DNA of 64,000 bases from Methylibium petroleiphilum PM1 (GCF_000015725.1 NC_008825.1:1674001-1738000), one strand, 5' to 3'; numbered from the stretch's first letter, positions 27,503 through 36,929 are shown. Notes: a model not told the origin generated them from the letters alone. Made by a program: numbers and translations.

Positions 27503-28285
27503 CTACTGCGCCGTCCACCCACCGTCCATCGCCCACGCCTGGCCCTTCACGTTGGACGCGGCGTCCGAACACAGGAAGACGGCCAGCTCGCCCAACTGCT
27601 CGGGCGTGGTGAACTGCAGCGAAGGCTGCTTCTCGCCCAGCAGCTCCTTCTCGGCCTGCAAGACCGGGATGCCCTCGCGGGCCGAGCGGTCGTCGATCTG
27701 CTTCTGCACCAGCGGCGTCAACACCCAGCCCGGGCAGATCGCGTTGACGGTGATGCCGGTGGTCGCGGTCTCGAGCGCGATCGACTTGGTGAAGCCCACC
27801 AGCCCGTGCTTGGCGGCCACGTAGGCGCTCTTGCCGGCCGAGGCCACCAGGCCGTGGGCTGAGGCGATGTTGAGCACGCGGCCCCAGTTCTTCCTGCGCA
27901 TCTGCGGGATCGCCAGGCGCGTGGTGTGGAAGGCCGAGCTCAGGTTGATCGCGATGATCGCGTCCCACTTGGCGACGGGGAAGTCCTCGACGTTGGCCAC
28001 GTGCTGGATGCCGGCGTTGTTGACCAGGATGTCGACGCCGCCGAAATCGGCCGCCGCGTAGGCCATCAGGGCCTCGATCTCGGCTGCCTTGCTCATGTCG
28101 GCGCCGTGGTAGCCCACCTTGATGCCGTGGGCCTTGCCGGCCGCCAGCACCTCCGCCTTCGGTGCCTCGCTGTCGCCAAAGCCGTTGAGGATGATGTTCG
28201 CGCCCTGGCGCGCCAGGACGATCGCGATGCCGAGGCCGATACCGCTGGTCGAGCCGGTGACGAGTGCGGTCTTGCTGTTCAACAT
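27503..28285 (-). CDS. bdhA: 3-hydroxybutyrate dehydrogenase
   Basis: 260-aa short-chain dehydrogenase that oxidises D-3-hydroxybutyrate to acetoacetate with NAD, completing PHB breakdown started by PhaZ. The NAD-binding loop is ALVTGSTSGIGLGIAIVLA; NNAGIQHVANVEDFP, the Ser in NIASAHGL and the YVAAKHGL catalytic Tyr-Lys all match HbdH. The adenine-side pattern NGFGDSEAPKAEV is typical. ATG at 28285 (MLNSKTALVTG) is the family start; the earlier ATG adds 11 unlikely residues. It diverges from the hydrolase gene, with 50 bp between. Confidence 0.94.
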   Translation of the reverse strand: MLNSKTALVTGSTSGIGLGIAIVLARQGANIILNGFGDSEAPKAEVLAAGKAHGIKVGYHGADMSKAAEIEALMAYAAADFGGVDILVNNAGIQHVANVEDFPVAKWDAIIAINLSSAFHTTRLAIPQMRRKNWGRVLNIASAHGLVASAGKSAYVAAKHGLVGFTKSIALETATTGITVNAICPGWVLTPLVQKQIDDRSAREGIPVLQAEKELLGEKQPSLQFTTPEQLGELAVFLCSDAASNVKGQAWAMDGGWTAQ

Positions 28286-28335
28286 GATCCGGGTGCTCCT
28301 TGCGTTGGGTAGGATCATTATCGAGAGGAAACCCT

Positions 28336-29226
28336 ATGACCGAACCGCGACTCGACTTTGTTCCGTGCCTGGACACCCAGGGCCTGCACCGCATGGCCTA
28401 TTGGGAGTGGGGCGAACGCGACAATCCGCGGGTCGTCGTCTGCGTGCACGGCCTCACGCGCCAGGGGCGCGACTTCGACACCCTGGCCCGGGCGCTGGCG
28501 GCCGATTACCGCGTTGTCTGCCCCGACGTGGCGGGCCGCGGCCGTTCCGACTGGCTGGCCGATCCGGCGGGCTACCAGGTGCCCGCCTACGTGGCCGACA
28601 TGGTGGCGCTGCTGGCGCGCATCGGCGCGCCGCAGGTCGACTGGGTCGGCACCTCGATGGGCGGCCTGATCGGCCTGGGCGTGGCCTCGCTGCGCGACGG
28701 CGCCGGCGGCACGCTGGTGCGCCGCCTGCTGCTCAACGACGTGGGGCCGGCGCTGGGCGCCGACGCGATCCAGCGCATCGGCACCTATGTCGGGCTGCCC
28801 AAGCGCTATGCCAGCCTCGATGAGGCCGCCGACTACCTGTGGAGCATCTCCAAGGGCTTCGGGCCGCACAGCCGCGAGCAGTGGCTGGCACTGACGAAGC
28901 CACAGCTCAAGCCGGTGCAGGACGCGCAGGGCGAGGGCTTCGTTTCGCATTACGACCCGCGCATCGGCCTGCCGTTCAAGGCCGTCACGCCGGCGCTGGC
29001 GGCGGCCGGCGAAGCGATGCTGTGGCAGCGCTACGACAGCTTGCGCTGCCCGACGCTGGTGCTGCGTGGTGCCGAGTCCGACCTGCTCTCGCACGAGACC
29101 GCACTGGCGATGACGCAGCGGGGACCGAAGGCGCGCCTGGTGGAGCTGGCCGGCGTCGGGCACGCGCCCACGCTGGTGGCCGCCGACCAGGTGGCACTGG
29201 TGCAGGAGTTCCTCGCCTCGCCATGA
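28336..29226 (+). CDS. Alpha/beta-fold hydrolase
   Basis: 296-aa cytoplasmic hydrolase. The oxyanion region is VVVCVHGLTRQGRDFDTLA, the nucleophile elbow WVGTSMGGLIGLGVA (Ser), the catalytic Asp probably in VLRGAESDLLS and the His in VGHAPTL. This GLTRQGRDFD type is widespread next to relA/spoT or bdhA genes in Burkholderiales; its substrate is unknown. A GAGAGGAAA site precedes the ATG. Its stop overlaps the relA start (ATGA). Confidence 0.83.
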   Translation: MTEPRLDFVPCLDTQGLHRMAYWEWGERDNPRVVVCVHGLTRQGRDFDTLARALAADYRVVCPDVAGRGRSDWLADPAGYQVPAYVADMVALLARIGAPQVDWVGTSMGGLIGLGVASLRDGAGGTLVRRLLLNDVGPALGADAIQRIGTYVGLPKRYASLDEAADYLWSISKGFGPHSREQWLALTKPQLKPVQDAQGEGFVSHYDPRIGLPFKAVTPALAAAGEAMLWQRYDSLRCPTLVLRGAESDLLSHETALAMTQRGPKARLVELAGVGHAPTLVAADQVALVQEFLASP

Positions 29227-31511
29227 AGACCGTGCCCGCGGACGCGGCCCTCGAGACCGCGCCCATCGTGCTGCTCGCTGGCGACGTGGCCGGCGAGGAG
29301 GCCCTGGCGCCCGGCCAGCCGGCCGGCGATGCCGCGTCGCAGGACGCGGTGCTGGCTCGCGCGCGTGCCTTCGCCGAGCCGCTGCTGGCCGGCGAGCGCT
29401 TCGACACCGGCGAGGACGCGCTGGCGCACGCCGACGGCGTGGCGGCCATCCTGCAGGCCATCGGCGCGGCGCCCACGATGCGGGCCGCGGCCTACCTGGT
29501 CTACGCTGGCGACTACCTCGCCAAGCCCGAGGAGGTGATCGCCAAGGCCTACGGCGACAGCTATGCGAGCCTGGTCGCGCACACCCGCAAGCTTGTGCAG
29601 GTGCAGCGCAGCGCGCGCGAGGCGCTCGGCGACGCGGCGCTCGACGCCGCGCAGCAGGCCGCGCAGGTGGAGCGCGTGCGCAAGATGCTGCTGGCGTTCT
29701 CGCGCGACCTGCGCGTGGTGCTGCTGCGCCTGGCCTCGCGGCTGCAGACGCTGCGCTACTACGCGGCCAGCAGGCAGGCGTGCCCGCAGGCACTGGCGCG
29801 CGAGTCGATGCAGGTGTTTGCGCCGCTGGCCAGCCGGCTCGGCATCTGGCAGATCAAGTGGGAGATCGAGGACTTGGCGTTCCGCTTCCAGCAGCCCGAC
29901 GAGTACCGGCGCATCGCCAGGCTGCTCGACGAGAAGCGCGTCGAGCGTGAGCAGGTGGTGGAGGCCGCGCGTGCCCGTCTCGTGACGGTGCTGGCCGAGG
30001 TCGGCGTGCGCGCCGAGGTGCAGGGGCGGCCGAAGCACCTGTACAGCATCTGGAAGAAGATGCGCGGCAAGCACCTGGACTTCGAGCGCGTGCTCGACGT
30101 GCGGGCGCTGCGCGTGATCGTCGACGACGTACCGGCCTGCTACGCCACGCTCGGCCGGGTGCACGAACTCTGGCGCTCCCTGCCCGAGGAGTTCGACGAC
30201 TACATCGCCCGCCCCAAGGCCAACGGCTACCAGTCGCTGCACACGGTGGTGCTGGACGAGCAGGACCGCCCGATCGAGATCCAGATCCGCACGACCGCGA
30301 TGCACGAGCACGCCGAGAGCGGCATCGCCGCCCACTGGGCCTACAAGGAAGCGGGCGCCCGTGGCTATGCCGGCGTCAGCGCCGGAGGCGACTTCGAGGA
30401 GCAGGTGGCGCAGGCCCGCAAGGCCGTGCTGCGCCAGCTGCTGGCCTGGGAGCGCGAGCTGGTCGAGCCGGGTGGCGACGGTGCGGTCGGAGCCGGGCAG
30501 GGCTTGTTCGACGACCGCATCTACGTGTTCACGCCGCAGGCTGCCATCATCGAGCTGCCGGCCGGCGCGACGGCGATCGATTTCGCCTACACGCTGCACA
30601 CCGACCTGGGCCACCGCTGTCGCGGCGCGCGTGTCGACGGCGCGATGGTCACGCTGAACACGCCGCTGCAGAGTGGCCAGACGGTGGAGATCGTGGCGGT
30701 GAAGGAGGGCGGGCCGTCGCTCGACTGGCTCAACGGCGAGCTCGGCTACCTGCGCAGCTCGCGCGCCAAGACCAAGGTGCGTGCCTGGTTCAACGCGCTG
30801 ACCCAGCAGCACACCATCGCAAGGGGCCGCGAGGCGGTGGAGAAGCTGCTGCAGCGGGAGGGCCGCACGGCGATCAAGCTCGACGAGTTGGCCTCGCAGC
30901 TGGGCTTCCGCAACGCCGAGGCGCTGTTCGAGGTGGTGGGCAAGGACGAGTACTCGCTGCGCAACATCGAGACGCTGTTGCGCCCGCCAGAGCCGCTGCC
31001 CGACCCCGACGAGGCACTGGCTCAGCGCCTGCGCCGCGGGCCGAGCAGCGACGCCACGCCCAAGGGGGGCGTGCTGGTGGTCGGCGTGGAATCGCTGCTC
31101 ACCACGCTGGCGCGCTGCTGCCGTCCGGCACCCCCCGACGCGATCGGCGGCTACGTGACGCGTGGCAAGGGTGTGGCGATCCACCGCACCGGCTGCTCCA
31201 ATTTCCGGCAGATGGCCGGCCGCTCACCGGAGCGGGTGATCAGCGTGGCCTGGGGTCGGCCGCGCGGTGATGCCCCGTCCGTGTACCCGGTCGACGTGGC
31301 CGTGGAAGCAGCGGACCGGCAGGGCCTGCTGCGCGACATCTCCGAACTGTTCGCGAAGGAGAAGATGAACGTGGTGGGCGTGCACACGCAGTCGCTCAGG
31401 GGCACGGCGTGGATGACCTTCACGGTGGAGATCTCCGATTCCGCGCGGCTGCAGGCCGTGCTGGGCTCGGTGTGCCAGGTGAGCGGCGTGCGCAGCGCGC
31501 GCCGTCGCTAG
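29223..31511 (+). CDS. relA: RelA-type (p)ppGpp synthetase
   Basis: 762-aa stringent-response enzyme. The N-terminal pseudo-hydrolase domain lacks the His-Asp pair: where SpoT has HD, this protein reads AAYLVYAGDYLAKPEE, so hydrolase activity is not expected. The synthetase domain follows (RPKHLYSIWKKMRGK, VLDVRALRVIV, ARPKANGYQSLHTVVLDEQD). Then come TGS (IYVFTPQAAIIELPAGATAI), a helical region, a zinc-finger-like part (LARCCRPAPPDAIGGYVTRG) and a C-terminal ACT domain (DRQGLLRDISELF). It is a ribosome-associated sensor of uncharged tRNA. The start overlaps the hydrolase stop. Confidence 0.92.
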   Translation: MKTVPADAALETAPIVLLAGDVAGEEALAPGQPAGDAASQDAVLARARAFAEPLLAGERFDTGEDALAHADGVAAILQAIGAAPTMRAAAYLVYAGDYLAKPEEVIAKAYGDSYASLVAHTRKLVQVQRSAREALGDAALDAAQQAAQVERVRKMLLAFSRDLRVVLLRLASRLQTLRYYAASRQACPQALARESMQVFAPLASRLGIWQIKWEIEDLAFRFQQPDEYRRIARLLDEKRVEREQVVEAARARLVTVLAEVGVRAEVQGRPKHLYSIWKKMRGKHLDFERVLDVRALRVIVDDVPACYATLGRVHELWRSLPEEFDDYIARPKANGYQSLHTVVLDEQDRPIEIQIRTTAMHEHAESGIAAHWAYKEAGARGYAGVSAGGDFEEQVAQARKAVLRQLLAWERELVEPGGDGAVGAGQGLFDDRIYVFTPQAAIIELPAGATAIDFAYTLHTDLGHRCRGARVDGAMVTLNTPLQSGQTVEIVAVKEGGPSLDWLNGELGYLRSSRAKTKVRAWFNALTQQHTIARGREAVEKLLQREGRTAIKLDELASQLGFRNAEALFEVVGKDEYSLRNIETLLRPPEPLPDPDEALAQRLRRGPSSDATPKGGVLVVGVESLLTTLARCCRPAPPDAIGGYVTRGKGVAIHRTGCSNFRQMAGRSPERVISVAWGRPRGDAPSVYPVDVAVEAADRQGLLRDISELFAKEKMNVVGVHTQSLRGTAWMTFTVEISDSARLQAVLGSVCQVSGVRSARRR

Positions 31512-31550
31512 CGTGCGGCCCGGTTGCCGGGCGTCAGCCCGTTCGGGCCA

Positions 31551-31559
31551 TGCTAGACT
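31551..31559 (+). promoter_or_regulatory. Probable extended -10 of the tRNA-Val promoter
   Basis: TGCTAGACT has an extended -10 (TG-N-TAGACT) ending 11 bp before the first base of the tRNA, the right place for a short 5' leader. No clear -35 at 17 bp is seen. Confidence 0.4.
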
Positions 31560-31570
31560 CCCGGCTCCTC

Positions 31571-31647
31571 AGGCGCGTAGCTCAGCTGGTTAGAGCACCA
31601 CCTTGACATGGTGGGGGTCGTTGGTTCGAGTCCAATCGCGCCTACCA
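31571..31647 (+). tRNA. tRNA-Val (anticodon GAC)
   Basis: A complete 77-nt cloverleaf with encoded CCA. The acceptor arm AGGCGCG pairs with CGCGCCT; D-stem GCTC/GAGC; anticodon stem CCACC/GGTGG with loop TTGACAT, giving anticodon GAC (valine codons GUC/GUU). The T-arm GTTGG-TTCGAGT-CCAAT has the standard TTCGA loop. Followed by a strong terminator. Its 3' side borders the accessory block with the arsenic operon. Confidence 0.97.
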
Positions 31648-31662
31648 AATTCGGTAGAGAGA

Positions 31663-31697
31663 AAAAGCACCTGGCGGAGACGCCAGGTGCTTTTCTT
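31663..31697 (+). terminator. Rho-independent terminator of tRNA-Val
   Basis: A perfect 14-bp stem, left arm AAAAGCACCTGGCG (31663-31676) and right arm CGCCAGGTGCTTTT (31681-31694), with a GAGA tetraloop, and a T-rich 3' end. It lies 16 bp after the tRNA. Confidence 0.93.
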
Positions 31698-31783
31698 ATG
31701 CCGGTACGGAAAAAGTACGGCGAATCAACTTGCCGGCGGACGCGCTCGAGACTTGAGCTTCAAGAAGCTTAGCTTCATGCCGC

Positions 31784-31948
31784 GTGCAGCCCGCCGGTCA
31801 ACAGGATGTCGCCCTGGCCAGCGAGGGCGTGCAGCGATACCTGTGGCAAAGCGCCTTCGGCGTGATGCTGATCGAAGTGCGCGACGGTGTATTCGAGATC
31901 CTCAGGGCCGGCATGCGCGCTTCGGCGAATTCGGTACTCGGCGCTTGA
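31784..31948 (+). pseudogene. Remnant of a small hypothetical protein gene
   Basis: The reading frame 31757-31948 has no good start but carries a protein-like tail: DVALASEGVQRYLWQSAFGV, then MLIEVRDGV, followed by an unrelated end. From memory this resembles C-termini of short exported proteins common in Burkholderiales (a RYVWE-x-RFG-x-MLIEV-like motif), but the N-terminal part and the usual last residues are missing. It lies in the roughly 260-bp stretch between the tRNA terminator and the next gene, where nothing else is visible. It may mark a recombination scar beside the tRNA gene. Confidence 0.33.
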
Positions 31949-31952
31949 CGGC

Positions 31953-32951
31953 TCACGGCCGACGCCACTCCCGCTCGAGCACATTGGTCCACAGCCGCTG
32001 CAGGTTGTCGAGGCCGCCCGCGGTGGAACTCCACAGCGTGGCGTCACCGATCAACAAGGTACCGGCGAACACATCTCGGTGCGACTGAAGCAAAGCGTCG
32101 AAGAGGAGACCCCGCTCCTGGACGAACGGATGCGGCGGGGCCGCCGGATCGATGCGCTGGCGCGCGAGCACCTCGAGCTTGTGAACGGCGTCCGCGCGGC
32201 GCTCGAGGTGCGGGAGATGGGCATGCAGGTTGAGCGATCCGATGCCTTCGAGCAGGTGCAGGCGATCGAGCTCTCGCGCCGCTTCGATGGGCGCAGGCCG
32301 TCCGTCCGCTTCGACCGCAGGGCGCAGCCCGAACCGGTTCTCCACCGGAACCCCCAGTCCCGCCAGCAGAGAACGCGCAAAGCCTCCGAAGCGCTGCTGC
32401 GGTGGAATCGTCCTGTCGCCGTGGTGCGTGAATTCCGCCAGCTGCAGCGCCATGCGCTCGTCGTGCGGCAGATCGGGCACGACCCCGATGTCGTGGTGCG
32501 GGCAGACGAACAGCAGGTGGTCGGGGTCGGCCAGGAAGCGCTGCACGGCGGTGACCTCCTGCGCGCTGGCCGTCTGTGCGGTGCGCAAGGAGTCGAAGCT
32601 GATCACGATCACCGTGTCGGCTGAGCCGAGCAGATCGTCGTCGAGCGGCCGTTGCGCGCCGTCGTCCCCACCGCGCTCGGCCTCGGCCACCGTGCTGCCG
32701 CACCGCGCTCTCGCCAGCTCGACGAAGGCCACGAAGTTCTGCCGCTGGATGAAGTCGAGGAAGCCACCGATGCCCTGGTCGAAACGTTGCGGATCGGACA
32801 GCGCCTCGTACCTCGGATAGAGCATCCGGCGGCTCTCGAACAGGGCGGGGAAGCGGTTGTCGATGACCGCCAGCGGAGCGCCGGTTTCTTGTGGCCTGCT
32901 CCAGGCGAAGTACAGCAGGACCTTGCGTCCGACCGCGCTGCTGCCTGCCAT
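31953..32951 (-). CDS. Unrecognised 332-aa protein
   Basis: I do not recognise this family. The protein is soluble-looking, with no signal peptide or membrane segment. It begins MAGSSAVGRKVLLYFAWSRP, then AVIDNRFPALFESRRMLYP. A middle segment has an alternating strand/helix pattern (TVIVISFDSLRTAQTASAQE, HLLFVCPHHDIGVVP) reminiscent of an alpha/beta or amidotransferase-like fold. A later part is VFAGTLLIGDATLWSSTAGG. Histidines and acidic residues cluster in CPHHDIGVVPDLPHDE, possibly a metal site. An AAGGAG site precedes the ATG at 32951. It lies 148 bp downstream of the catalase-like gene on the same strand and may share its operon. Confidence 0.65.
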   Translation of the reverse strand: MAGSSAVGRKVLLYFAWSRPQETGAPLAVIDNRFPALFESRRMLYPRYEALSDPQRFDQGIGGFLDFIQRQNFVAFVELARARCGSTVAEAERGGDDGAQRPLDDDLLGSADTVIVISFDSLRTAQTASAQEVTAVQRFLADPDHLLFVCPHHDIGVVPDLPHDERMALQLAEFTHHGDRTIPPQQRFGGFARSLLAGLGVPVENRFGLRPAVEADGRPAPIEAARELDRLHLLEGIGSLNLHAHLPHLERRADAVHKLEVLARQRIDPAAPPHPFVQERGLLFDALLQSHRDVFAGTLLIGDATLWSSTAGGLDNLQRLWTNVLEREWRRP

Positions 32952-33099
32952 TGCCGGCTCCTTCTCGTGGTGCGGCCGGGCCGGCCGCGCCACGGAACTT
33001 AGCTGCTCTTCTGCGTCTTGTCACGGCCTGGCGACCCCATCGCATCGCACGCCGATGCCAGGTACCTTCTTCTTGGCGGTGGGACCGGACATCCGTCCG

Positions 33100-34116
33100 C
33101 TATTGCTGCTTGGCACCCTCCGTCAGACGCCGACCCAGCCCGACGGCGTACGGGGCGGCACGGGCCGCGAGCATCGGGTCGCCGGACGGTTCCACGCCCT
33201 TCGGCAGCACCATCGGGTTGTAGGTGATCGTCAGGCACTCGCCACCGCTGTCTTCCGCCGCGGAGGTGATCTTCAGCAGGCCCAGATTCACCTTCTTGCG
33301 GCCTTCCGGCAGCGGCACGGTGGCGCTGTCGATCTTGTCGTCGGCCTGGGCCAGCTCCAGGTTGAAGTTGAACGCGACCTTGCCGTCCTTCACGCGTTGG
33401 CGCAGGTCGTCGAAGAGGAAGGCCGGCCCTTTGGCCTTGGCTTCCTCGTCCGTCAGGCCCTGGAGCCCGCCGACAGGTTCGAAGATCCATTTTCCGAACT
33501 GCCGGGTTCCGCTGGCATTGACGAAGCCGAAGGCGTGCACGCCCCAGTAGTTGACCGTGCCGAAACTGGCCGGCACCGGCTGAGACGCAAAGTACTTGCC
33601 CTGCAGCAGCACTTCGGGGTTGGCGTCGGCGAAGGCCTTGACCTTGGCAGCGTCCGGCGTCTTGGTGACCGGGTCGGGTTGCAGCGAAGCCAGGCGGCCG
33701 AAGAACTGCTGCGGCGACGACGCACCGAACACCGGTGCCGAGATGTTGCCCATCTGCCACTGCTCACCGTTGGGCAGGTTGAACTGCAGGGCCAGGTTGC
33801 GCTGGGACCTGGCATTGTCCGGCGCCTTCGGGTTGGCGCCGCCTACCGAGAAGCGCGCCACCACCGGCACCGGGTTGCCGCTGAAGGCCGAGGCCGTGGA
33901 CAGCGCACGTGCATCCGCCGAACCGAGGAACTCGCCCGTCGCGCAGATGCCCTTCGCACCCGAACGGCGAAAGCCTTCGAACTTGCCGAAGGTGGACTCG
34001 AACTGGTTCAGGAAGGTGTTCGGGTCGACCGGCGCGGCCGAGGGCGATTGCGCGAAGGCGCTCGCGGTCAACAAGGCGCAGGCCGCGGCCACGGCGGTGG
34101 GAACCAGTTGGGTCAT
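33100..34116 (-). CDS. Catalase-family peroxidase (SrpA-like), exported
   Basis: 338-aa heme peroxidase of the small catalase-related group. The signal peptide ends at ASAFAQS. The catalase core is reduced: GICATGEFLGSADARAL, VVARFSVGGANPKAPDNARS (catalase RFS-x-GG region) and NLALQFNLPNGEQWQMG. The proximal heme-side region and NYWGVHAFGFVNASG also fit. Full catalases are about 480 aa; this type is about 340 aa, usually periplasmic, and acts on organic peroxides. It lies 139 bp after arsH on the same strand. Arsenic causes oxidative stress, so a link is plausible. Confidence 0.85.
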   Translation of the reverse strand: MTQLVPTAVAAACALLTASAFAQSPSAAPVDPNTFLNQFESTFGKFEGFRRSGAKGICATGEFLGSADARALSTASAFSGNPVPVVARFSVGGANPKAPDNARSQRNLALQFNLPNGEQWQMGNISAPVFGASSPQQFFGRLASLQPDPVTKTPDAAKVKAFADANPEVLLQGKYFASQPVPASFGTVNYWGVHAFGFVNASGTRQFGKWIFEPVGGLQGLTDEEAKAKGPAFLFDDLRQRVKDGKVAFNFNLELAQADDKIDSATVPLPEGRKKVNLGLLKITSAAEDSGGECLTITYNPMVLPKGVEPSGDPMLAARAAPYAVGLGRRLTEGAKQQ

Positions 34117-34255
34117 GGATTAGCTCCTGAGGCGAGAAGTAGGGCGGGGAAGCCGCGTGCCGGTGACCGCATCGGGCCTTCGGCAACGCTTGAATGCGTT
34201 GTCGCTTCCGGAGGACCAAACTTACAGTGCGACCCGCCAAATCGCGGATCGCGCC

Positions 34256-34990
34256 TCAGATCGCGCGCTGGCTGACGCGCAAGGACAACGCGTCCGCGCT
34301 CTCCTTGCGCTCGCTGTAGCGGTCCACAAGGTAGGGCGCCACGTCGCGCGTCAGCAGCGTGAACTTCATCAGCTCCTCCATCACGTCGACCACGCGCTCG
34401 TAGTAGGCCGACGGCCTCATCCGGCCCGCGTCGTCGAACTCGAGGTAGGCCTTCGCGACCGAAGACTGGTTCGGGATCGTGATCATGCGCATCCAGCGCC
34501 CGAGCACGCGCAACTGGTTCACCGCATTGAAGGACTGCGAGCCGCCCGACACCTGCATCACCGCGAGGGTCTTGCCCTGCGTGGGGCGCACCGCGCCCAC
34601 GCTCAGCGGGATCCAGTCGATCTGCGCCTTCATGACCGCGGTCATGGCGCCATGGCGTTCGGGGGAGACCCACACCATGCCTTCGGCCCACGCGGCTGCC
34701 TCGCGCAGTTCCCGGACCTTGGGGTGGCCCTCCGGTGCGCCGTCGGGCAGCGGCAGGCCGGCGGGATCGAACACCCGCACGTCAGCGCCCATGGCGATCA
34801 GCAGGCGTGCGGCTTCCAGCGCGAGCAGCCTGCTGTACGAGCGCTCGCGCAGCGAGCCGTAGAGGAGCAGGAAACTCGGCGCGTGGCTCGACGTGCCGGC
34901 GCCGCTCAGGCGCGCGCCGGTCGGCGTGTCGAAGAGCGTTGCGTCGATGTTGGGCAGGCTCAGGTCGGGGAGTGAGGGGTTCGTCGTCAT
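34256..34990 (-). CDS. arsH: Organoarsenical oxidase / NADPH-dependent FMN reductase ArsH
   Basis: 244-aa flavoprotein. The flavodoxin-like FMN site is [20 protein letters not shown], followed by [13 protein letters not shown] and [20 protein letters not shown], all characteristic of ArsH. It oxidises trivalent organoarsenicals and reduces quinones or metals. It is the last gene of the ars operon. Its ATG overlaps the acr3 stop by four bases (ATGA), which fixes the start against a long open frame running back into acr3. Confidence 0.94.
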   Translation of the reverse strand: MTTNPSLPDLSLPNIDATLFDTPTGARLSGAGTSSHAPSFLLLYGSLRERSYSRLLALEAARLLIAMGADVRVFDPAGLPLPDGAPEGHPKVRELREAAAWAEGMVWVSPERHGAMTAVMKAQIDWIPLSVGAVRPTQGKTLAVMQVSGGSQSFNAVNQLRVLGRWMRMITIPNQSSVAKAYLEFDDAGRMRPSAYYERVVDVMEELMKFTLLTRDVAPYLVDRYSERKESADALSLRVSQRAI

Positions 34991-36060
34991 GGTTTCAGTC
35001 CTGCCTCGTACCAGCCCTTGCTGGCGTTCACCCAGCGCACCACCAGCAGCATCACCGGCACCTCGATCAGCACGCCCACCACGGTGGCCAGCGCCGCGCC
35101 CGATTCGAAACCGAACAGGCTGATCGCCGCCGCCACGGCGAGCTCGAAGAAGTTGCTGGCGCCGATCAGCGCCGATGGGCAGGCAACGGCGTGAGTTTCG
35201 CCGAGCCGCCGGTTCAGCCCATAGGCGAGGCCGGCGTTGAACAACACCTGCAGCAGGATCGGCACCGCCAGCATCCCGATCACCAGCGGCTGCTGGAGGA
35301 TGGCCCGGCCCTGGAAGGCGAACAGCAGCACCAGGGTCGCGAGCAACGCGGTGATCGACCACGGGCCGATGCGGTTCAGCAGGCTCTCCAGCGCGCCCGC
35401 GCCGCGCCGCAGCAGCGAGCGGCGCCACAGCTGCGCCAGCACGACCGGGATCACGATGTAGAGCACGACCGACGTGACCAGCGTGTCCCACGGCACGCTG
35501 ATGGCCGACAGGCCCAGCAGCAGCGCCACCAGCGGCGCGAAGGCGAACACCATGATGGCGTCGTTCAGTGCCACCTGCGACAGCGTGAAGAGCGCATGCC
35601 CGCCGGTCAGCCGGCTCCACACGAACACCATCGCCGTGCAAGGCGCGGCGGCCAGCAGGATCAGGCCTGCCACGTAGCTGTCCAGCTGATCGGCGGGCAG
35701 GTAGGGCGCGAACACATGGCGGATGAAGATCCACCCGAGCAACGCCATCGAGAACGGCTTGACCGCCCAGTTGACGAACAACGTGACGCCGATGCCGCGC
35801 CAATGCCGTCGAACCTCGGCCAGTGCGCCGAAGTCCACCTTCAGCAGCATCGGGATGATCATCACCCAGATCAGCAGGCCCACCGGCAGGTTGACCTGCG
35901 CGAACTCCATGCGCCCGATGGCCTGAAAGGGCCCTGGCAGCCATTGCCCGAGCGCGATGCCGACCACGATGCAGAGGAAGACCCAGACGCTGAGATAGCG
36001 CTCGAAGAGACTCATCGGCGCGGGCGCTGCTGTCGGCGCAGGCAGTGTGGCGGTGGACAT
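34987..36060 (-). CDS. acr3: ACR3-type arsenite efflux permease
   Basis: 357-aa inner-membrane protein with about ten hydrophobic segments. It has the ACR3 signatures: [20 protein letters not shown] at the start, [14 protein letters not shown], and [20 protein letters not shown] with the conserved Cys involved in arsenite transport. It exports As(III) as the final step of arsenate detoxification, using the ArsC product. The start at 36060 lies 8 bp after the arsC stop. The stop overlaps arsH. Confidence 0.95.
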   Translation of the reverse strand: MSTATLPAPTAAPAPMSLFERYLSVWVFLCIVVGIALGQWLPGPFQAIGRMEFAQVNLPVGLLIWVMIIPMLLKVDFGALAEVRRHWRGIGVTLFVNWAVKPFSMALLGWIFIRHVFAPYLPADQLDSYVAGLILLAAAPCTAMVFVWSRLTGGHALFTLSQVALNDAIMVFAFAPLVALLLGLSAISVPWDTLVTSVVLYIVIPVVLAQLWRRSLLRRGAGALESLLNRIGPWSITALLATLVLLFAFQGRAILQQPLVIGMLAVPILLQVLFNAGLAYGLNRRLGETHAVACPSALIGASNFFELAVAAAISLFGFESGAALATVVGVLIEVPVMLLVVRWVNASKGWYEAGLKP

Positions 36061-36067
36061 GGATGAA

Positions 36068-36562
36068 TCAACGCGTGCCGATGTCCTTGATCTCGCGCTG
36101 GATCGCCAACCGGTCCAGCGACGCCATCGGCAGGGCCAGCATCAGATCGATGCGCCGCTTGAGGATGACCGCGGTGTCCCAGAAGGCGCGCTCCTTCTCT
36201 TCATCGCTTCCCTGCACCACCGAAGGATCCGACACGCCCCAGTGGGCCGTCATCGGCTGGCCTGGCCATACCGGGCACACCTCGCCCGCGGCGTTGTCGC
36301 AGACGGTGAACACGAAGTCCATCTCCGGCGCACCGGGTCGGCCGTACTCCGACCAGTCCTTGCTCCGGTAGCCTTCCGCGGGGATGCGCATCTTGCTCAG
36401 CGTGTGCAGTGCGAGCGGGTTCACCGTGCCCGCCGGGTGGCTGCCGGCGGAGTAGGCCTTGAAACGTCGGCCTCCGGCGTTGTTGAGCAGGCCCTCGGCC
36501 ATGATCGAGCGGGCGGAGTTGTGCGTGCACACGAAGAGCACGTTGTAGATCTTGTCGGTCAT
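36068..36562 (-). CDS. arsC: Arsenate reductase, low-molecular-weight phosphatase type
   Basis: 164-aa enzyme that reduces As(V) to As(III). The P-loop CX5R motif is VLFVCTHNSARSIMAEGLL. Downstream cysteines (VCDNAAGEVCPVWPGQP) give the Cys pair used for disulfide relay in the thioredoxin- or glutaredoxin-coupled ArsC class. SDPSVVQGSDEEKERAF is also typical. It lies between arsR and acr3, with 40 bp and 7 bp gaps. Confidence 0.95.
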   Translation of the reverse strand: MTDKIYNVLFVCTHNSARSIMAEGLLNNAGGRRFKAYSAGSHPAGTVNPLALHTLSKMRIPAEGYRSKDWSEYGRPGAPEMDFVFTVCDNAAGEVCPVWPGQPMTAHWGVSDPSVVQGSDEEKERAFWDTAVILKRRIDLMLALPMASLDRLAIQREIKDIGTR

Positions 36563-36602
36563 GTTCGCGTCCTGGTCGAGGGGTGGGGAGTTCAGGCAAG
36601 TC

Positions 36603-36929
36603 TCAGCAGGTCGTGCATTCGGTAGCCGGCACGAGCTCGCAGGCTTGGCCCTGGCAGCAGTGAGCGGTCAGGTAGGAGAGCAGCGCGTTCATGTGGGCCA
36701 GTTCCGGCCGGTAGATCAGATGGCGGCCGTCCCGCTCCTGCGAGACCAGACCCGACACCAGCAACCCCTTCAAGTGAAAGGACAGCGTGGACGCGGGCAC
36801 GTCGAGCGTGGCCGCCAGGTCCCCTGGTGTCATGCCTTGCGGCCCGGCACCCACCAGGGCGCGGAAGATGCGCAGGCGCATCGGCTGGGCCAGCGCGGCG
36901 AGCGATGTCACGGCGATCTTTTCGTCCAT
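36603..36929 (-). CDS. arsR: ArsR-family arsenite-responsive repressor
   Basis: 108-aa winged-helix repressor. The HTH is MTPGDLAATLDVPASTLSFH followed by LKGLLVSGLVSQERDGRHLI. There is no CXCXXC in helix 4 as in the E. coli plasmid type. Instead cysteines cluster at the C-terminus (C91, C92, C97, C105, C108), resembling the C-terminal As(III) site of the Acidithiobacillus ArsR. It is third in the operon after gapdh and arsJ, so it would repress its own synthesis through the promoter at about 39.33 kb. Confidence 0.93.
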   Translation of the reverse strand: MDEKIAVTSLAALAQPMRLRIFRALVGAGPQGMTPGDLAATLDVPASTLSFHLKGLLVSGLVSQERDGRHLIYRPELAHMNALLSYLTAHCCQGQACELVPATECTTC

